Positions 9,475 through 17,275 of a stretch of 64,000 bases of DNA are shown here, one piece after another. Origin of the DNA: Paenibacillus sp. UNC451MF. GTDB taxonomy: Bacteria; Bacillota; Bacilli; Paenibacillales; NBRC-103111. The position numbers and the translations under genes are program-made. Position 1 is the stretch's first letter. Every line of letters begins with the position of its first letter. The stretch is from contig NZ_JMLS01000022.1 of NCBI RefSeq assembly GCF_000686845.1, positions 62,001 through 126,000 on the forward strand, given 5' to 3'. Below the pieces are notes generated by a model, which worked only from the letters and a program-made list of their open reading frames with translations, was not told the DNA's origin and made no database searches.

Positions 9475-9502
9475 GAAGACCCTTCGGGGTCTTCTTTTTT
9501 TT
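9475..9502 (+). terminator. Intrinsic terminator of the S-layer gene
   Basis: A perfect 8-bp stem GAAGACCC/GGGTCTTC with a stable TTCG tetraloop, followed by eight T residues. Confidence 0.95.
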
Positions 9503-9558
9503 ATCCTAACAGGCTATACTTACAATACATACCAAGTTAAATTTACAAGAGGTGAAGC

Positions 9559-10158
9559 ATGAACAAAATACGTACTAAGATTGTGATAAGCACAGTGATG
9601 TTATGGGCAGCAACTATCGTAGGAGCTAATGCAGACGGCACTAATTCAGCAGTCCAGCCTGGTTCTGTAGATGACCCTGTTATTACTAAGAGTTATTTTG
9701 AACAAAATATAAAGCAAAAGGTAACCGATGAGCTGACTAAGCAATCCATAACGGAAGAGAAGGTTCGTCAGATTATCAGCGAAGAGTTAGGTAAAGGACA
9801 AGCAGGTGGCGGAAGTACAACAACAAATCCGACTCCCGGTACTTCAGGCTCCTCGGGGAATTCTGAATTGACTGTAATAAAATTGGAACAAGGCCAAATC
9901 CTATATGGTGGTTCAGGTTCTGAAATTATCGTTCGTACGGGAAAAACTATAGCTGTAAGCGCAGACGACGGCATAGCCGATGTGACCTCTGGCAAGGATA
10001 TCTCAGCAGGTTCCTCTGTTGAAAATAATCACCTGTTGATTATTCCAAGAGAAGGTCGTGGGATTAAGCCTGATCCCAAACAGAAGCAAGACATTTACGT
10101 GATGGTTCGCGGCGACTATAAGCTTACTAATGCGGATGGATCTAAGGTTACACCATAA
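9559..10158 (+). CDS. Secreted protein of unknown function
   Basis: 199 residues, ATG with AGAGGTGAAG upstream. Residues 1-25 look like a signal peptide (hydrophobic core TKIVISTVMLWAATIVGANA). Residues 45-78 form a charged amphipathic helix, then a Gly/Ser/Thr/Pro linker (about 80-100), then a C-terminal module of about 95 residues containing LEQGQILYGGSGSEIIVRTG. I recall similar short exported proteins with the VDDPVITKSYFE segment in Paenibacillaceae genomes, without assigned function. It stands alone between the S-layer terminator and a spore protein gene. No catalytic motif is seen. Confidence 0.72.
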   Translation: MNKIRTKIVISTVMLWAATIVGANADGTNSAVQPGSVDDPVITKSYFEQNIKQKVTDELTKQSITEEKVRQIISEELGKGQAGGGSTTTNPTPGTSGSSGNSELTVIKLEQGQILYGGSGSEIIVRTGKTIAVSADDGIADVTSGKDISAGSSVENNHLLIIPREGRGIKPDPKQKQDIYVMVRGDYKLTNADGSKVTP

Positions 10159-10209
10159 ATTTTACCCATAATGTAAACAGTTTATACGATTGTGCCATAG
10201 GTGAGAGGA

Positions 10210-10216
10210 CATACTA
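10210..10216 (+). promoter_or_regulatory. Candidate SigG-type -10 box of the SASP gene
   Basis: CATACTA at 10210-10216 is identical to the forespore SigG -10 consensus and lies 30 nt before the SASP start. No convincing -35 is seen at 17-18 nt, so the assignment is partial. Confidence 0.45.
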
Positions 10217-10245
10217 GGGTTACATCACTTATGGAGGTGGGTTTT

Positions 10246-10512
10246 ATGGCAAAAGCAAAGAAAGTGGTTCCTGAAAGTAAGCAGGCATTGGATGCACTGA
10301 AGTACGAAATAGCGGCAGAATTGGGACTACCCGTTGGGAAGTCAGTAGCTGACGCTAATGTAGAATTTGCAACAGAGCTCGGATCAATACCGTCACATTC
10401 CATTAAGGAAGATTATTGGGGGCATATTGCTTCCAGAGACGCCGGTGCAGTTGGCGGAGCTATTACAAGTCGATTGATTCGCAAGGCAGAAGAAATGATG
10501 TTTAATTTGTAG
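10246..10512 (+). CDS. Alpha/beta-type small acid-soluble spore protein
   Basis: 88 residues. ATG 10246 follows GGAGGTGGG at the right spacing; the frame is open further upstream without a ribosome site. ALDALKYEIAAELGLPVG is the first conserved block. EFATELG near residues 39-45 fits the cleavage site of the spore protease GPR, and YWGHIASRDAGAVGGAIT followed by RLIRKAEE is the conserved DNA-binding C-terminal block. These proteins saturate spore DNA, giving UV and heat resistance. It is somewhat longer than the usual 60-75 residues. A SigG-like -10 box upstream fits forespore expression. Confidence 0.9.
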   Translation: MAKAKKVVPESKQALDALKYEIAAELGLPVGKSVADANVEFATELGSIPSHSIKEDYWGHIASRDAGAVGGAITSRLIRKAEEMMFNL

Positions 10513-10577
10513 ATAGATTCAGGAAAATACAAGATTATTTTCCATATATTAATTTTGTAGGAACTCATGCAAATTTA

Positions 10578-10606
10578 TTGACAGTCCTCGACAAATCCAG
10601 TAACAT
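10578..10606 (+). promoter_or_regulatory. Candidate promoter ahead of metK leader
   Basis: Perfect TTGACA at 10578-10583, a 17-nt spacer and TAACAT at 10601-10606. A transcript would start near 10613 and meet the hairpin at 10632-10655 almost at once. Confidence 0.45.
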
Positions 10607-10631
10607 AACTTAAAGAAGGTCATGTAAATAA

Positions 10632-10663
10632 AACCTTTTCCAATTGGAAAAGGTTGATTTTTT
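10632..10663 (+). terminator. Intrinsic terminator or attenuator upstream of metK
   Basis: A perfect 10-bp stem AACCTTTTCC/GGAAAAGGTT with an AATT loop, followed by GATTTTTT. It may end the SASP transcript, or attenuate a metK transcript begun at the promoter near 10600. No S-box (SAM-I) core is recognisable here. Confidence 0.8.
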
Positions 10664-10710
10664 GTATGTATAGTTATTAACTAATAAATACTCCTTAGGA
10701 GGTCGATACT

Positions 10711-11916
10711 ATGTCCATTCCTCGCGGTCGTCGTTTATTTACATCCGAGTCTGTAACTGAAGGGCATCCGGATAAAATCTGCGATCAGATTTCCGATGCA
10801 GTTCTAGACGCATTTCTTAAAAATGATCCCAACGCTCGCGTTGCTTGCGAAGTTTCCGTTGCGACAGGCTTAGTTCTTGTTATCGGCGAAATCTCAAGCC
10901 AATCCGAATATGTCGATATTCAAACGATTGCTCGTCAAACGATTGAAGGTATCGGTTATACTCGTGCTAAATACGGTTTTGACTCCAAAACATGCGCTGT
11001 GCTTGTTTCCTTGAACGAGCAGTCCCCTGACATTGCTCAAGGCGTAGACAAAGCTCTAGAAGCACGTGAAGGTCAAATGACTGATGAAGAGATTGAAGCT
11101 ATTGGAGCAGGCGACCAAGGTATGATGTTTGGTTTTGCCGTTAATGAAACTCCTGAACTGATGCCGCTTCCTATTTCTATTTCACATCAATTGTCCCGCA
11201 GATTGGCTGAAGTACGTAAAAACGGTACATTGCCTTACCTTCGTCCAGACGGTAAAACACAAGTTACTGTGGAGTATGATGGCGATACACCAGTACGCGT
11301 TGACACTATCGTTGTTTCTACACAGCACAGTGAAGATGTTACTTTGGAGCAAATTCAAGCAGATATTAAAGAACACGTTATTAAGCCTATCGTGCCTGAG
11401 AAATTCCTTGATGCTGATACCAAATACTTCATCAACCCAACCGGTCGTTTCGTAATCGGCGGACCACAAGGCGACGCTGGTCTGACGGGTCGGAAAATCA
11501 TCGTTGATACTTACGGCGGCTACGCTCGTCATGGCGGCGGAGCATTCTCCGGTAAAGATCCGACAAAAGTTGACCGTTCCGGCGCTTACGCGGCTCGTTA
11601 TGTAGCAAAGAACATCGTTGCTGCAGGTCTTGCGGACAAGTGTGAAGTTCAACTTGCTTATGCCATCGGTGTAGCACAACCTGTTTCCATCTCTGTAGAT
11701 ACTTTCGGAACTGGTAAAGTAGCTGAGGAGAAACTGGTAGAAGTCATCCGTAGACATTTTGATCTGCGTCCTGCTGGTATCATTAAGCAATTGGATCTTC
11801 GCAGACCGATTTACAACCAAACAGCTGCTTACGGGCACTTTGGTCGTACGGATGTTGATCTTCCTTGGGAACGTACAGATAAAGCAGAACTGCTCAAACG
11901 CGACGCATTGGCATAA
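10711..11916 (+). CDS. metK: S-adenosylmethionine synthetase
   Basis: 401 residues, the normal family length. It makes SAM from methionine and ATP in the cytoplasm. [12 protein letters not shown] near residue 17 is the ATP/methionine loop, [12 protein letters not shown] is the family signature near residue 130, and [16 protein letters not shown] near 270 is the phosphate-binding segment. ATG follows TAGGAGG at proper spacing. Codon use indicates high expression. It appears monocistronic, lying between two hairpin terminators. Confidence 0.97.
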   Translation: MSIPRGRRLFTSESVTEGHPDKICDQISDAVLDAFLKNDPNARVACEVSVATGLVLVIGEISSQSEYVDIQTIARQTIEGIGYTRAKYGFDSKTCAVLVSLNEQSPDIAQGVDKALEAREGQMTDEEIEAIGAGDQGMMFGFAVNETPELMPLPISISHQLSRRLAEVRKNGTLPYLRPDGKTQVTVEYDGDTPVRVDTIVVSTQHSEDVTLEQIQADIKEHVIKPIVPEKFLDADTKYFINPTGRFVIGGPQGDAGLTGRKIIVDTYGGYARHGGGAFSGKDPTKVDRSGAYAARYVAKNIVAAGLADKCEVQLAYAIGVAQPVSISVDTFGTGKVAEEKLVEVIRRHFDLRPAGIIKQLDLRRPIYNQTAAYGHFGRTDVDLPWERTDKAELLKRDALA

Positions 11917-11950
11917 AAAGCGGTTCAACTATATAGAACAAGTGAAACCA

Positions 11951-11982
11951 AAGCCTGGTTCCTTATGGAGCTGGGCTTTTTT
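11951..11982 (+). terminator. Intrinsic terminator of metK
   Basis: A 12-bp stem at 11951-11962 with 11967-11978 (some G-T pairs), a TTAT loop and a T tract reaching 11982. Confidence 0.85.
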
Positions 11983-12181
11983 GTTTTCCTTATAGGCATT
12001 TTTCGTATATTGAATCTAAAAAATACGTTTTTTCGACCGTATTCAGGTGTTGTTCGAAAAATGTTCAAATATGACGGATGTTGTCTTCATTTATCTTTTT
12101 TTCATTCTAGTAAAACGTAACTTTTTCCATAGTAATAGAGTCTAAGTAAAAGAGAGTGGGAAATAGAAGGGAGAAAGCTAC

Positions 12182-14800
12182 GTGAGTAAGCATAAGGCTT
12201 GGATTAAAGTGTCCTCTATCGTTTTATCTGCAATGATAAGTTTATCGCCTCTTATGACGACAGCGCAAGTATATGCGGCATCCGAACCTACAGTGACGAT
12301 GGTTGGCCAAGAGATTTTAACGTCCGGTGCGGTTTTGAAAAAATATGTTTGGAAATCGACTCGGAATAAAAAAGATATCACCGTTAACGGCAATGTCGTT
12401 GAGGTGGATTTAACTAATCCCTATGTGAAATTAGATGTAATGACAGGGACGAACAATCAATTTACCAAGAAGCAAAGTGTTTTAGGTATGGCAACGGAAA
12501 CGAAGGCAGTGGCAGGAGTGAACGGTGACTTTTACAACACCCAAGCAGAAGGCGTTCCAATGGGCCCTGAAATTGCTAATGGGAAATGGATGGCTACTCC
12601 TCCTTATTTGCCAGGTTTCTATACGTTTGGTCTTACGAAGGATAACGTTCCTGTAGTAGACTTGTTTACGTTTCAAGGCTCCGTAACGACTAAGGATGGG
12701 GCGAATTTTGTACTTGGCGGGATTAATAAGACGTACTACTGGTTTGAGCCAGGCGGTGAGCATAGTCATGTAGATGCCATGTTCATGTACACGGATGCTT
12801 GGGGACAATCCGATCGCTCCAATGACGGTGTTACGGTTCCAACGGAAGTGCTGGTACAGAACGGAATTATTCAAAAGATTGCCGACAACACGATCATTGA
12901 TATGATTGCTCCTAAAGACGGCTATATTCTTCGTGCATCAGGCAAGGCGGCTGATTTTGTTCGTGCTCATATGAAGGTAGGAGAGCCTCTTAAAGCCGAC
13001 TATCAAATTCTTCCTCAGGATTCTAGCAAAACGTATGATACGAAAAATTTTAAAATGATGATTGGCGGACATACGATTTTGGTAGATGGGGGCCAGCCTA
13101 CGGAATTTTCAAGAGAAGTAGACAGCTTATGCTGCACTCGTTCCAGAACGGCCATTGGTTACTCTCAGGATCAGAAAACAGCTTACTTGATTACAGCTGA
13201 TTACAGCGGAGATAGTAAAGGCTTAAGCATGACCGAGCTTCAACAGTTTATGATTAAAGTCGGTGTTTGGAAAGGGATGAACCTGGATGGTGGTGGATCA
13301 ACACAAATGGTTGCCAGACCACTGGGAGAGAACAATCCTGTCTTAATCAATAAAACAGAAACAGGTATTCAGCGAAAGGTCGTTAACGGTGTAGGGGTTT
13401 ATTCTCTGGCTCCCAAAGGGCAAGTGAAAGACCTCGTGATCCAGGCCCCGGATTTCTTGTTTTTGAATGAGCAGGCACCATTAGGATTTAAAGGCTATGA
13501 TGAATACTATAATCCAATTGGATCTGATAGTGTGCAGGCGACATGGTCTTCAAGCAATAATGCTGGAACCTTCAAAGATAATGTGTTTACACCAACTCAA
13601 TTAGGTACAGCCAAAGTAACAGCTGCATCCGGTACAGGGACTCAATCGGCGGAAATTCCTGTTGTAGGCAGAGATCAGCTTGCCACGTTGAAAATAGATG
13701 CTAGCGACATCGCTTTATCCGAGGGAGGATCCTATAAGCTCCCCGTCATTGCAACAACCAAAGCAGGCAAGACAAGAGAAGTACCACCTGAGTTGGTGCA
13801 GTGGGAAGTTCTAGGGATGAAAGCGGAAGTGAAGAACGGTGTCCTAACCGTAAATAGTTTAACGGGTGCTACACAGCTGCAGCTCATTGCTCGTTATGAC
13901 GGCTACAGCACGATGCTGACTCTTCCTATTGGAAAAGATAACGTATGGTATGATCTCGATAACAATGCGGTTATGACGAATTCCCGTCCGCTGCCACAAG
14001 AAGTTACAACGGCAGTCTATATTCGCGAAACGGATACGAAAAATAAGTATTTGGAATTAAACTATGATTTTTCAAAGGCAACCGGAAGTAAATGGGCTTA
14101 TGCCGATATGGATACAGGTATTCAAATCGATGGTCAACCACAGTTTATTAAGATGAAAGTGAATGGCGATGAAAGTCTGAATTCGTTAAGAACTGAGATT
14201 AAAGATAACAGCGGTAAAAACTACTATATAGAGCTAGCCCAAAATATCAACTGGAAGGGCTGGAGGCAAGTATCAGCCGATTTATCCGAGTACGATATGA
14301 AATTCCCGATTACGGTGAAAAGCGTTTATGTGTACAATGACCAAGTAGGTCAGGACGAGCGTGCGGCCGTTGGCAAGATTGGCATTGATGACATTACTTT
14401 CACTTCTAAAGGCCAACTAGCAGCATTGCCGAACAATTCGATTAGCCTCACGGTTAATAAAACCGCTGTTTCCGTAAACGGTAAAGGGATGACACTGGAG
14501 CAAGCTCCTGTCATTATAAGTGGGAACACGCTGCTTCCAATCCGCTTTGTTACGGATGCTTTGGGAGGTACTGTACGTTGGGATGATAAGGAACGGAAAG
14601 TAACGGTTATTCGCGGAGATAAAATGATCGATCTATGGATCGACAATCCAGATCTGATTGTTAATGGAAAACGGATTACTGCCGAAGTAGCTCCAAAAAT
14701 AATGAAGGATGTTACTATGGTACCATTGCGCATTTTATCCGAAAATCTTGGCTGGAAAGTAACCTGGGATGCTAAAACCCAGCAGATTACTCTGCAATAA
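12182..14800 (+). CDS. Secreted phosphodiester glycosidase-family protein with stalk domain
   Basis: 872 residues. GTG 12182 follows AGAAGGGAG. Residues 1-34 are a signal peptide. Residues about 60-420 form a NAGPA-type domain: AVAGVNGDFYNTQAEGVPMG, MIGGHTILVDGG, RTAIGYSQDQKTAYLI and MNLDGGGSTQMV are its typical blocks. The family includes the mammalian uncovering enzyme and bacterial exopolymer or wall phosphodiester-sugar hydrolases; the substrate here is unknown. Residues 420-600 look like Ig-like modules. The last 110 residues match the copper amine oxidase N-terminal-like fold (LLPIRFVTDALGGTVRWD and MVPLRILSENLGWKVTWD), a module frequent on exported Paenibacillus proteins. It stands alone. 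Confidence 0.85.
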   Translation: MSKHKAWIKVSSIVLSAMISLSPLMTTAQVYAASEPTVTMVGQEILTSGAVLKKYVWKSTRNKKDITVNGNVVEVDLTNPYVKLDVMTGTNNQFTKKQSVLGMATETKAVAGVNGDFYNTQAEGVPMGPEIANGKWMATPPYLPGFYTFGLTKDNVPVVDLFTFQGSVTTKDGANFVLGGINKTYYWFEPGGEHSHVDAMFMYTDAWGQSDRSNDGVTVPTEVLVQNGIIQKIADNTIIDMIAPKDGYILRASGKAADFVRAHMKVGEPLKADYQILPQDSSKTYDTKNFKMMIGGHTILVDGGQPTEFSREVDSLCCTRSRTAIGYSQDQKTAYLITADYSGDSKGLSMTELQQFMIKVGVWKGMNLDGGGSTQMVARPLGENNPVLINKTETGIQRKVVNGVGVYSLAPKGQVKDLVIQAPDFLFLNEQAPLGFKGYDEYYNPIGSDSVQATWSSSNNAGTFKDNVFTPTQLGTAKVTAASGTGTQSAEIPVVGRDQLATLKIDASDIALSEGGSYKLPVIATTKAGKTREVPPELVQWEVLGMKAEVKNGVLTVNSLTGATQLQLIARYDGYSTMLTLPIGKDNVWYDLDNNAVMTNSRPLPQEVTTAVYIRETDTKNKYLELNYDFSKATGSKWAYADMDTGIQIDGQPQFIKMKVNGDESLNSLRTEIKDNSGKNYYIELAQNINWKGWRQVSADLSEYDMKFPITVKSVYVYNDQVGQDERAAVGKIGIDDITFTSKGQLAALPNNSISLTVNKTAVSVNGKGMTLEQAPVIISGNTLLPIRFVTDALGGTVRWDDKERKVTVIRGDKMIDLWIDNPDLIVNGKRITAEVAPKIMKDVTMVPLRILSENLGWKVTWDAKTQQITLQ

Positions 14801-14842
14801 TTAGTTCCATGCTCCTCTTACAAACTTCAATAAATATGGTAC

Positions 14843-14885
14843 TATAATGCTAGGAGCCTGTCCGACACTCGGGGTCGCACAGGCT
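14843..14885 (+). promoter_or_regulatory. degS promoter -10 and leader hairpin
   Basis: TATAAT at 14843-14848 has only a weak, poorly spaced -35. Just downstream, AGCCTGT (14855-14861) pairs with ACAGGCT (14879-14885) around an inner CGAC/GTCG helix, giving a stable hairpin at the 5' end of the predicted mRNA. No T tract follows, so it is not a terminator. Confidence 0.5.
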
Positions 14886-14921
14886 TCTGTATATGGAATC
14901 GTTGGAGAAGGGGCCTTACGT

Positions 14922-16076
14922 ATGCAAGTGGACGCTTTGGACCGCATTATAAAAAATGCAATCGACGTCATGGAGAGCAGCAAATATCAAATATTTGAAA
15001 TTTGTGAAAATGTCCGGTCAGAGCGTAGTGCGTTGAACAACGAGCTGCAGGAAGTAATGGACGAAACGAGAAAGACCATTGATATGGTCGATCATATTGA
15101 GTTGGAATATCGAAGGGCCCGTATTCGGCTGACGGAGGTTAGCCGCGATTTTAAACGTTTCAAAGAAGAAGACATTCGTACGGCCTACGAATTCGCTACT
15201 CAAATGCAAACCCAGCTCGCTATGTACAGGGAGAAGGAGCTTCACCTGAAGGCGAGAAGGGATGATCTTGCCAAAAGAATAAAAAATGTCGATAAACAAT
15301 TGGAGAGAGCAGAAGCTGTAGTCTCCCAGGTCAACGTAGTGCTTGAGTACCTGTCCGGTGACTTGAACCAAGTGACCCGGCTGTTAGAGTCGGCAAAAAA
15401 CCGACAGCTTCTTGGTTTGAAAATCATTTTGGCCCAAGAAGAAGAGCGTAAACGGATTGCCCGGGAAATACACGACGGCTTGGCACAGACGATGGCTAAT
15501 GTCGTACTCCGTACTGAAATTGCGGAAAGAATGCTGACTAAGCAGGCGTATGCTTCAGTTAAAGAAGAACTTGTTGACTTGAAGGGTCAGGTCAGAGGAG
15601 GGATTGAAGAGGTTCGCAAAATCATTTTCAATCTTAGGCCTATGGCATTAGACGACCTAGGGCTCATACCTGCACTTCGGAAATTTGTACAGGATTTTGA
15701 AGAAAAATCAAAGATTAACACACAATTTGAATTTTCCGGTAAAGAAACAAGGCTTCCCTCAGGTATGGAAGTCGCCATTTACCGTCTTGTACAGGAAGCG
15801 TTCTCTAATGTAGTGAAGCATTCTCAAGCCTCACATGTTGCACTGGAAGTGACTTACCGACAACAGATGGTGAAAATCACGGTTTCCGACAACGGAATCG
15901 GTTTTCTTGTCGATAGTGTAGATAAGAAGATCGAGAAGGGAAGTCATTACGGCATTATAGGGATGCGCGAGCGCGTAGAGCTGCTTGAGGGCAGAATGGA
16001 GCTACTATCGACTAAAGGCGCAGGCACTAAAGTATCCATGTTGATACCCATCAAATTAGATTCGAAGGAGGACTAA
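14922..16076 (+). CDS. degS: Sensor histidine kinase DegS
   Basis: 384 residues from ATG 14922, which follows GGAGAAGGGG by 8 nt; B. subtilis DegS has 385. The frame is open upstream to 14847 but without a ribosome site. It is a cytoplasmic kinase with no membrane segment. Residues 1-165 form a coiled-coil sensor domain (DegS family). REIHDGLAQ places the phospho-histidine near residue 184 in a HisKA_3 domain, and DNGIGF is the ATP-binding N/G1 box of the HATPase domain. It phosphorylates DegU, encoded 4 nt downstream, to control exoenzymes, motility and competence. Confidence 0.96.
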   Translation: MQVDALDRIIKNAIDVMESSKYQIFEICENVRSERSALNNELQEVMDETRKTIDMVDHIELEYRRARIRLTEVSRDFKRFKEEDIRTAYEFATQMQTQLAMYREKELHLKARRDDLAKRIKNVDKQLERAEAVVSQVNVVLEYLSGDLNQVTRLLESAKNRQLLGLKIILAQEEERKRIAREIHDGLAQTMANVVLRTEIAERMLTKQAYASVKEELVDLKGQVRGGIEEVRKIIFNLRPMALDDLGLIPALRKFVQDFEEKSKINTQFEFSGKETRLPSGMEVAIYRLVQEAFSNVVKHSQASHVALEVTYRQQMVKITVSDNGIGFLVDSVDKKIEKGSHYGIIGMRERVELLEGRMELLSTKGAGTKVSMLIPIKLDSKED

Positions 16077-16079
16077 ATA

Positions 16080-16805
16080 ATGGACATCACGGGAAATGCA
16101 AAACGCAACATTAAATTAGTTTTGGCGGATGATCACCAGTTATTTCGCGAAGGGGTCAAACGCATAATCAATATGGAAAATGACCTGGAGGTTGTTGGTG
16201 AGTGCGGAGACGGCATCCAAGTTATTGAACTTTGTAACACGTTGACTCCCGACATCGTATTGATGGATATTAATATGCCAATCGAGAACGGTGTAGTGGC
16301 AACGGAGAAGCTTAAAGGTATTTTTCCTGATATTAAAGTCATTATTTTATCCATCCACGACGATGAGAGCTATGTATTTGAAACGCTGCGTAAGGGTGCT
16401 TCGGGCTATTTGTTGAAGGACATGGAAGCGGAGTCGTTAATTAATGCTATTCGTTCGGTTGTTGCGGGTCACGCCTACATACATCCTAAAGTAACAGGTA
16501 AGCTGATCAATCAATTGCGCAGAATGACCTATTTGGATGAAGTGGGCGCGGCGGGGAGCGGCACTATTGCCAAGGATGCGGGAGTCAAGTACGTACATAC
16601 CGATAACAGCCCGTTGACACGTCGTGAGGCCGAAGTGCTGCGACTTATGGCAGAAGGTAAAAGCAATAAGACGATTGGCGAATTTTTGTATATTAGTGAG
16701 AAAACCGTCAAAAATCACGTGAGCAGCATTTTGCAAAAGATGGAAGTAGATGACCGGACTCAAGCCGTCATAATTTCCATTAAAAACGGCTGGGTCACGC
16801 TGTAA
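16080..16805 (+). CDS. degU: Response regulator DegU
   Basis: 241 residues of the NarL/FixJ class. DDHQ at 17-20 and LMDINMP with phospho-acceptor Asp63 mark the receiver domain. The LuxR-type HTH is at about 178-235 (LTRREAEVLRLMAEGKSNKTI, cut short here, then EKTVKNHVSSIL). The start follows AAGGAGG and lies 4 nt after degS, a two-gene operon. It is a DNA-binding regulator acting on degradative enzyme, competence and flagellar genes in B. subtilis. The linker between the two domains is longer than usual and Gly/Ala-rich (about 145-170). Confidence 0.96.
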   Translation: MDITGNAKRNIKLVLADDHQLFREGVKRIINMENDLEVVGECGDGIQVIELCNTLTPDIVLMDINMPIENGVVATEKLKGIFPDIKVIILSIHDDESYVFETLRKGASGYLLKDMEAESLINAIRSVVAGHAYIHPKVTGKLINQLRRMTYLDEVGAAGSGTIAKDAGVKYVHTDNSPLTRREAEVLRLMAEGKSNKTIGEFLYISEKTVKNHVSSILQKMEVDDRTQAVIISIKNGWVTL

Positions 16806-16860
16806 ACAGGAACCAACCAACTCATTGCGGCATATACTGGTCTTAAGGGAGGGAGCCGCG

Positions 16861-17259
16861 ATGATGTTAGGTTTACTGTGGATCTTTGGCAGCTATGCTG
16901 CAAGTATTGTCTTGTTGCATTGGTGTTATCGACGGCACCGGGATACGGGTCGGAATGTGACGCATTTTTTGCTCATTACACATAATAATCAAAATCAGGT
17001 CGAGTGGTATGTTCGTTCGCTGCTTTTTTTCTCGCGGTTCAAAGGTAGAGAGGTCCACTTGACTATAGCCGATGAAGGCTCAACGGATGAAACGTTGGCT
17101 ATAGCCGAACAATTCCGTAAGGAACATAACCTGGAGATCCTAGCCTTTGAAGGAATGGAATCATGGGATGAGTGGATCCGTCAGCATGAAGATAAGCAGG
17201 TTATTGTTGTTCGGCTTGCTAACCAAGATAGTTTGGTAACCGCTTACAAAACAATGTGA
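16861..17259 (+). CDS. Small membrane-anchored protein with NDP-sugar-transferase-like fold
   Basis: 132 residues from ATG 16861, which follows GGGAGGG at 7 nt. Residues 2-20 are one hydrophobic anchor. The rest resembles the first half of a GT2 fold: THFLLITHNNQNQVEWYVRS, then VHLTIADEGSTDETLAIAEQ, which copies the DDGSTDET nucleotide-sugar element. There is no second DXD or acceptor half, so catalysis is doubtful. It sits between degU and comFA. I do not recognise a function. Confidence 0.7.
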   Translation: MMLGLLWIFGSYAASIVLLHWCYRRHRDTGRNVTHFLLITHNNQNQVEWYVRSLLFFSRFKGREVHLTIADEGSTDETLAIAEQFRKEHNLEILAFEGMESWDEWIRQHEDKQVIVVRLANQDSLVTAYKTM

Positions 17260-17275
17260 GGATGAATTCATGTAG

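Noticed and set aside
10513-10710. SAM-I riboswitch ahead of metK
   Set aside because: The space between promoter and terminator is too short and the conserved S-box core is not visible.
11182-11928. Minus-strand frame of 248 codons inside metK
   Set aside because: Same cause: biased codons of a highly expressed gene. No ribosome site or family resemblance.
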